A DNA stretch of 64,000 nucleotides, from the NCBI GenBank assembly GCA_016490735.1, contig JAEMWC010000049.1, positions 246,001 to 310,000 on the forward strand, read 5' to 3'. This DNA comes from Pachyseris speciosa (lineage: Eukaryota > Cnidaria > Anthozoa > Scleractinia > Pachyseridae). This document shows positions 58,806 to 64,000 of the stretch, one piece after another (position 1 is the first letter of the stretch; each line of letters opens with the position of its first letter). Under the pieces are notes generated by a model. That model did not search any database. It was given only the letters and a program-made list of their open reading frames with translations, and was not told the DNA's origin. The translations under genes were made by a program, and so were the position numbers.

Positions 58806-60152
58806 TTAAATTTTCGCTTTTAAAGTTTTCCGCCACTCTTGTGGAATTGCACTAAAAATACTAAAGATTAAGAAATGTTCTATTGGCGAAAGTATTGAAT
58901 GTAATGGCTCCTTGTTGGACTTTAATTCTCCTCTTGAGTCGCATAAGTCGCCAACTTTAACAATTCCGAAGTCAATCAGTCTTTGATTGTAAATTGATTT
59001 AGATTCAATACAAATAAAACGGTTATTCCAAATGACTTGGTTTGCTATTTCAGAGATTAAGAGAGGGTTATCCTGGCTGAGAGAGGTCCATGCCACTAAA
59101 CACTCTTTGTAAAACTCTGGGAGTGCTATAGGAAGCCGTGGATAGCTGAAATTACAATAAAACAGGAATTTTCCTCCGACTTTTTTAAGGTAGAAATCTA
59201 AGAAGAAATTCCATGTAGCTGGCTCATGAGATAGGTACCTCTTGATGCAAATTATTCTTTGAGCCGAGATCATTGACTCAATATCGGGCATTTTTAAACC
59301 TCCTTTATCAATAGAGTTAATCAATGCTGTGCGCTTTATTTTGTCCTTTCCTTTCCACTCGAAAGAATATAATAAGGTGTTAATTTTCTTTATGAACTCT
59401 TTATTTCTTGAGATAAGGGTAACTTTATATAAAATCTTGGGAATAGCAAACGATTTAATGACTTGTATTTTCCCAAGTAATGTGAGTCCTCTCCAATCCC
59501 AGCAGTTTAACAATCCTTTCAAAGATTTCTCAATTGATTCGAAATTAAGCTTGTAGAAGAGCGAGTAGTTTTTTGTAAAATTGATCCCTAAAATTTTTAT
59601 AACTTTGCTTATTTCATTCACCCCCAATTCTGAACTGCTGATGTTCATATTTCCGAGTAGGAGGATTTCTGTTTTGTCTTGGTTAATCTTTAATCCGGAG
59701 TATGCACCGAACAACTCTAGGGTGTCAAAAAGCGCGCTATGGGATGATTTGTCACAGACAAAAGATGTCATGTCATCCGCAAAAGCAATTAATTTAATTT
59801 CATTCCCGTCCACCATGATACCTTTAATTTGTCCATTGTTTCGTATAGATACCGCCAGTAATTCAAGTACTATGATGAAAAGTGAAGGAGATAGTGGATC
59901 GCCTTGTCGAACACCTCGTTTGAGTTTGAATGAAGGAGTGAAAAAGCCGTTATTAGCAACGCCGCTGGTTATGTTCTTATAAAATGTTCTAATCCATGCT
60001 AAGAATGATGCTTCGAAACCAAAGGATTCTAATGATCTTGAGACAAAGTTCCAATTTAGAGAATCAAAGGCCTTTTCAAAGTCTATAGCGGTCATTATGC
60101 CTGGATAGTCTCGCGCACTTGTGAATTCCATGATGTCGCTAATTGTTCTCAC
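58806..60152 (-). pseudogene. LINE reverse transcriptase fragment, 448 codons
   Basis: Starts within the RT fingers (MRTISDIMEF). Then AIDFEKAFDSLNW (first catalytic Asp), RGVRQGDPLSPSLFIIVLE, IAFADDMTSF (catalytic ADD), GLKINQDKTEILLLG and the thumb/connection region. This is an L1/Tx1-like ORF2 arrangement. The N-terminal endonuclease is missing through 5' truncation at 60190. A frameshift separates the usual upstream AFVKGRTIF motif, and downstream pieces are in other frames, so the element is dead. Confidence 0.9.
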
Positions 60153-60712
60153 TGCATAGAAGATGGTCCTCCTTTGACAAAGGCATTTTGATAAAATATA
60201 CCATTATACAGAAGAAGGGAAAAGGTACTCGCTTAACCTAATAATTATACATTTTTTAAAGTCTATCCTGTTTTTACTCTTCCCTTACATACAATCACCT
60301 TGCAATTACCGACTGTAAAAGAGGACACCCATAATTTCTGATTATTTAATGATTTCTTTCTTTGACTCATTTCCTCAAAACGTTCAAAGAAATTACTCTT
60401 TTTTTCATATCCTACTGGCTGATACCGGCGTGACAACCAGTGCATATATATATATAATAGTTGTGTTTCAGTTATGACCAGTTCCCTGTCCTGTAATAGA
60501 TACATTGCCACCCATTTTTGTCATTTTTTTTTTATGCAGACGAAGTCGTGTTCGAGAACCAAGGCTTCATTACTGATGAAGTCCCTGAGGAGCAACGACT
60601 GGACGACATTCATTTGAATGAGACGGTGGCGGCAGATTTAAGTCCCCTGAGTAGAGAGACTGTGGTCACAAATGAAGACCCTGGCGTAACCTCAAGCAGT
60701 CTGGCTTAAAGA

Positions 60713-60718
60713 AATAAA
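60713..60718 (+). promoter_or_regulatory. Candidate polyadenylation signal of copy B
   Basis: AATAAA begins four bases after the stop codon of the last exon. The same place in copy A (27568) reads AACAAA. Confidence 0.45.
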
Positions 60719-61079
60719 CACGACTGTATTTCGTTGTCTCAACATTTTGGTGTTTTTTTATGTTAGTATACGCATGATTCTGAGGGATGGGAATACAAAT
60801 CCCCAACACCGTTTTTTGCCACCTACACACGCGTTTGATGGCCAAATGCACAAACAATGTATGACCAAATATCGGACAAAGTGAGTCCACAAAACGCTCT
60901 TTACGTATTAGCACTGAAACTATGGCGTGAAGTGACCAGTTATGATCGCTTGCTTTTAACGTATGGTCATCAAAGTGCAAATTAGAGACAGACGGCTAAA
61001 CGTCGAAACAGTTTCTTCCAATGATTACTCACATATTCATTCTTTAATCCGCAGTTCAAATATATGGTCATTAACATGC

Positions 61080-61800
61080 AGTTGAACTGGTTTAACTCCG
61101 ACCTAACGAATAGGGAACACCAATGCATCATCAACGGTCAACCGTCATCTAAAAAATTATCACTTGCGGAGTCCCCAAGGGGTCAATTTTAGGACCGCTT
61201 TTGTTTTCATTATACATTAACGATTTACCTGACAGTCTAACATTAACCACTCCATGTATGCGGATGATAATCAAATCTCCGCTTCTTCTCACGATGCTAA
61301 CAAACTTGTCGCGAAACTTAATTCTGATCTTGCTCAAGCCCGAAAGTGGCTTATCAAGAATTAAACTCAAATGCATCCCTCTATATCAAGACTTTTGTTC
61401 ATTGGCTCCTCCTATAATCTGAATAAGACAAGTGAGCAACCTGTTGTGGTAAATAATCAACCAGCGCACATAAGAGCCTAGGGATCCAGATAGATGAAAG
61501 GTTAGTTGGGACTGTCATGTCGATGTGATTTGTAAAAAGGTTAGCGCGGGTATAGGAGCCATGCGGCGCATCTAGAATCTTGTTCCCGTAGCCATTCTGG
61601 AAACAGTCTATAAGGACTTAGTTCAGCCATATTTTGAATACTGTGGAACACCTGCGGCAAATTATTGAAAGATAAGCTGCAAAGATTCCAGTAAGTGCCG
61701 CTAGAGTTCTCGCGGGTGCCAATTATGACATTCGCTCTGCAGACTTAATCAGTGACTATCTTTCTTAGGAAACAATTGACGATAGACGGCGCAATGCAAA
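61080..61800 (+). pseudogene. LINE reverse transcriptase relic, longer copy (end of unit B)
   Basis: Same relic as 27985-28540, with LYINDLPDSLTLTTPC, the ADD block, SHDANKLVAKLNSDLAQARK and KNK-type text after it. It continues past the breakpoint with PYFEYC-like sequence and DDRRNAKSID. Several frameshifts. Confidence 0.8.
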
Positions 61801-61838
61801 GTCAATTGATAGCTGAGTTAATCTTTTGTCTCACGATT

Positions 61839-62295
61839 GAATCACAAAGATGTGGATCGCGACGTTTCGACCGCTATACTGCTGGTCTTCATCAGGCGAT
61901 GGTGTCGACTGGTTGCGTGTGAGAATAAGAAGCACCGTGGCTGGTCGTGATTGGTGCGTTTCGATTCTCGCTTAGGCTGTTGATTAGAGGATTTCGATCC
62001 TTGTCGTTCAGACTAGAAATTGTTCCCTCAGCGGTCCGCTTTGGTACTGATCGGCTTTTGTGTTGTCTGATCGTGGGCATCCAGGCTTCAGGAATTTCAA
62101 TTCCACTGTCCCTGTTAATGTTGTTAGGGTGAAGTCTTATGTGAATAGCCTCTTTAACCCTACGGGTGTACCAATGTGGGTCTCGGTAAATAAATTTAAC
62201 TTCGTCCCAGAGCGGATAATGTCCGGTCGCGTTGCTATGTTCTGAAACGGCGGAGGATTGGGTTCGAGCAAGCCGTATGTCTCTATCGTGTTCCT
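61839..62295 (-). mobile_element. Penelope-like element 3' part (GIY-YIG end), minus strand
   Basis: The minus-strand frame reads EEHDRDIRLARTQSSAVSEH, then YPLWDEVKFIYRDPHWYTRR, VKEAIHIRLHPNNINRDSG and IEIPEAWMPTI. This is the C-terminal half of the GIY-YIG domain of a Penelope-like element, different from the fragment at 5947. A hammerhead-like motif lies in its 3' UTR. The upstream part is cut off by the inverted-repeat element at 62296. Confidence 0.8.
61855..61902 (-). ncRNA. Hammerhead-ribozyme-like motif of a Penelope-like element
   Basis: The minus strand reads ATCGC, CTGATGA, A, GACC, an 11-base loop, GGTC, GAAAC, GTC, GCGAT. Stem I (ATCGC/GCGAT), the CUGAUGA and GAAA core strands, stem II (GACC/GGTC) and a GUC cleavage triplet are in hammerhead order. 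Stem III would be only about two base pairs, as described for Penelope-like elements. An extra A after CUGAUGA departs from the strict consensus. Confidence 0.5.
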
Positions 62296-62560
62296 CAAAG
62301 GAGAAGGTCACTCCAAAACGCATATCTTTTTGTCATCACCAATAAAAAGTTTATATTGAGTTAAGTTACTCACCGAAGTTTCAGCTTCTAATGTGCATTC
62401 TATCCCAAGAAATTTGTCTCCAAAGTAGCCTAAAATTTGGCATCGGCAGCCGCCATTTTGAAACAAATGCTCAGCGGCCAGGTCGGGCTAGGCTGCTAAG
62501 CGTGACGTCATCTTTACCAAGAGATTTTGTCTTGGGAAACGTATTTGTTTACTCGAGGTC

Positions 62561-62827
62561 ATGGCTGAACTTCAACCTTACTGTTTTGAGCCAGAACGTG
62601 TTCCTAATCCCGAGGATAGCGAAAGCGAAAACGAAGAAGTAAACGATCGGTTAGAAGGCACATTTTGGTGTTCTTGTGAGCGATGTCAAATCATGACAAT
62701 GCAAAGAGAATGTGTTTGTTGCCGAGAACAGCCAGAGGAAGAAAACAAAATTCAAAGTAGAACTTTAAGCTTACACTGCATCGGTTGCAGTAAACGGAGA
62801 AACAATTTTCTTTGTAAATTGCTTTAG
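62561..62827 (+). CDS. 88-codon P2X7-intracellular-domain-like ORF (left arm)
   Basis: MAELQPYCFEPERVPNPEDS, an acidic stretch, then FWCSCERCQIMTMQRECVCC and REQPEEENKI, HCIGC. The pattern WCxCxxC...ECxCCxE resembles the cysteine-rich zinc-binding start of the P2X7 receptor intracellular domain, which also occurs in many invertebrate proteins of unknown role. The fold would be truncated here, since the family is longer. There is no signal peptide or membrane segment. It has a mirror copy in the other arm. Confidence 0.5.
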   Translation: MAELQPYCFEPERVPNPEDSESENEEVNDRLEGTFWCSCERCQIMTMQRECVCCREQPEEENKIQSRTLSLHCIGCSKRRNNFLCKLL

Positions 62828-62829
62828 AC

Positions 62830-63420
62830 TTTAAAAGGCAGTTTAATAAAGTGGTAAGCTGCAGTTATTTTTTTACGTCAACTGTTTGTATTTTTATTTT
62901 TGCTGTGTCTAGATGTCACGGCATCAAATAGTCGACTAAATGGTCCGGCGCCAGTCAGAAATATTCACCGAACTGCGACTGAAATCCTCAATCAACCCTA
63001 CATGTATTGAAAGTATTTGGTTTCTTTAGAAATGTCAAGCGATCCCAAAAACTATTTTCGTTTTACATTCGATTCATTTACCAAGTGTACCGTAAATATC
63101 GCTCAGTTATTTTAAGGAACCACCATTTGTGAGACTGCCGGTCACGGCCTCAAATAGACTAAATGCCCGGCAGTCAAAAATATTCACCGAATTCCGACTG
63201 GAATCCTCGATCAAACTTATTAAAAGTATTTGGTGTTTCTTTAGAAATGTCAAGCAATCGTAAAAAGTATTTTGGTTGTACATTCGATGAATTCAGTGAA
63301 TATTTCTGACTGCGGGCATTTACTCTATTTGAGACCGTGACATTTAGACACAGCGAAAATAAAAATACAAACAGTTGACGTAAAAACTTAAGATAACTGC
63401 TTACGGCTTCATTAAACTGC
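62830..63420. repeat. Centre of the foldback element with direct repeats
   Basis: Two head-to-tail copies of a block with AGTCAGAAATATTCACCGAA, TTCTTTAGAAATGTCAAGC and TACATTCGAT (about 62955-63085 and 63170-63290). Their outer edges extend the inverted arms. No coding frame. Confidence 0.6.
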
Positions 63421-63430
63421 CTTTTAATTT

Positions 63431-63697
63431 CTAAAGCAATTTACGAAGAAAATTGTTTTTCCATCTACTGCAACCGATGTAGTATAAGCTTAAAATTCTA
63501 CCTTGAATTTTGTTTTCTTCCTCTGGCTGTTCTCGGAAACAAACACATTCTCTTTGCGTTGTTATGATTTGACATCGCTCACAAGAACACCAAAATATAC
63601 CTTCTAACCGATTGTTTACTTCTTCGTTTTCGCTTTCACTATCCTCAGGATTAGGAACACGTTTTGGCTCAAAACGGTAAGGTTGAAAATCAGCCAC
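63431..63697 (-). CDS. 88-codon P2X7-intracellular-domain-like ORF (right arm)
   Basis: Mirror copy of 62561-62827, same length, start and stop, with 17 of 88 residues different. FWCSCERCQIITTQRECVCF loses the second cysteine of the CC pair, and HC becomes YY near the end, so zinc binding is probably damaged. The acidic NPEDSESENEEV stretch is unchanged. Confidence 0.45.
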   Translation of the reverse strand: MADFQPYRFEPKRVPNPEDSESENEEVNNRLEGIFWCSCERCQIITTQRECVCFREQPEEENKIQGRILSLYYIGCSRWKNNFLRKLL

Positions 63698-64000
63698 GAC
63701 CTCGAGTAAACAAACACGCTTCCCAAGACAAAATCTCTTGGTAAATATGACGTCACGCTTAGCGGCCTAGCCCGACCTGGCCGCTGAGCATTTGTTTCAA
63801 AATGGCGGTTGCCGATGCCAAATTTTTGGGCTTCTTTGGAGACCAATTTCTTGGGATAAAATGTACTTTAGAAGCTGAAACCTCGGTGAGTAACTTAACT
63901 CAATATAAACTATTTATTGGTGATGACAAAAAAAAATACGCTTTTTGGAGTGACCTTCTCCTTTAATCTGTTCATGCATAGATCTTCCCGTCTCTCCAAT

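Larger units (their letters stand above)
57852..60190 (-). mobile_element. 5'-truncated LINE in intron 15 (B)
   Basis: A 2339-bp insertion flanked by the 17-bp duplication ATAAAATATACCATTAT (57835-57851 and 60191-60207). Copy A keeps the single site at about 27064-27080. The poly-T at the left end is the poly-A tail of a minus-strand element. It encodes the 3' part of a reverse-transcriptase ORF and a 3' UTR. Confidence 0.93.
41539..60709 (+). pseudogene. GABA-B receptor subunit 2-like gene (copy B) with a 1-bp frameshift
   Basis: Exons: 41539-41805, 45503-45640, 46386-46556, 47008-47112, 47302-47367, 49229-49432, 50792-51016, 51520-51609, 53383-53466, 53611-53755, 54311-54443, 55010-55120, 56364-56486, 56643-56990, 57628-57817, 60540-60709. 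Lengths match copy A except exon 10, which is 145 instead of 146 bases: a run of five C is four C, after KFVK. The shifted frame ends at TGA 53716-53718, giving about 485 residues with the whole ectodomain but no complete membrane helix. All later exons and splice sites remain intact and similar to copy A. Differences elsewhere are mostly single substitutions (for example D73N, Q to K in YYGWQ, V to F and S to I in exon 5). An AATAAA signal (60713-60718) follows the stop. Either a recent pseudogene, a secreted-ectodomain gene, or a homopolymer error in an intact gene. Confidence 0.8.
28541..61638. repeat. Tandem duplication unit B (about 33 kb)
   Basis: This is the second copy of the duplicated block. 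It is longer than unit A mainly through private insertions: a LINE of 2.3 kb, a 2.3-kb element with subterminal motif arrays, a 2.0-kb CAGGGTC-ended element and several MITEs. At its right end the LINE relic that is cut off in unit A continues past the breakpoint (61638 onward, ACTGTGGAACACC). Unit B therefore carries the original right flank and unit A the original left flank. Confidence 0.92.
62296..63966. mobile_element. Long inverted-repeat (foldback) element carrying paired ORFs
   Basis: Left end AAAGGAGAAGGTCACTCC and right end GGAGTGACCTTCTCCTTT. The arms run about 680 bp each (62296-62980 and 63290-63966) at roughly 90 per cent similarity by eye, around a centre with two direct copies of an about 150-bp block. 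It interrupts the Penelope-like ORF at 62296. No transposase. The superfamily is undetermined. Confidence 0.75.

Noticed and set aside
62391..62642. 83-codon frame overlapping the cysteine-rich ORF, and its mirror at 63616-63846
   Set aside because: Out-of-frame shadows of the 88-codon ORFs in the two arms, with no cysteine pattern or family resemblance.

Overview
This is eukaryotic nuclear DNA: AT-rich, intron-rich and packed with transposable elements. The only conventional genes are two tandem copies of one multi-exon receptor gene. I infer an anthozoan cnidarian, probably a stony coral, from the divergent GABA-B-receptor-like gene, the abundant Penelope-like and LINE relics, the tRNA-headed SINEs and the many foldback MITEs. 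The species call is inference only.

The backbone is a tandem duplication of about 28 kb. Unit A covers about 596-28540 and unit B about 28541-61638. Each unit holds about 12.5 kb of old, internally repeated non-coding sequence followed by one 16-exon class C GPCR gene on the + strand (unit A 13000-27564, unit B 41539-60709). Every exon of one copy has a partner of the same length in the other, except exon 10 of unit B, which is one base shorter and so frameshifted. The unit A gene reads through to 856 codons: signal peptide, Venus-flytrap ectodomain, seven transmembrane helices most like GABA-B subunit 2, and a cytoplasmic tail of about 119 residues. The unit B gene would stop inside the first membrane helix after about 485 residues, unless the missing C is an assembly error. 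Upstream in both units, three short relics resemble the final exon of this gene, so the cluster once held at least one more member.

Because the units are related, each acts as the empty site for insertions in the other. Many insertions are unit-specific and several have clean target-site duplications: a 5'-truncated LINE (17 bp), an hAT-like MITE (8 bp), a Harbinger-like MITE (TTA), TTAA elements, a TA-targeting MITE family, a SINE dimer (12 bp), and a 2.3-kb element with arrays of a 17-bp subterminal motif. A Mutator-like element (9-bp duplication) is in both units but absent from an older internal repeat, which gives a relative chronology.

Right of unit B, the window ends in a Penelope-like GIY-YIG relic with a hammerhead-ribozyme-like motif. 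It is interrupted by a 1.67-kb inverted-repeat element whose two arms each keep an 88-codon cysteine-rich ORF resembling the P2X7 intracellular domain. No rRNA, CRISPR or bacterial-type operon was seen. The tRNA-like sequences all appear to be SINE heads.
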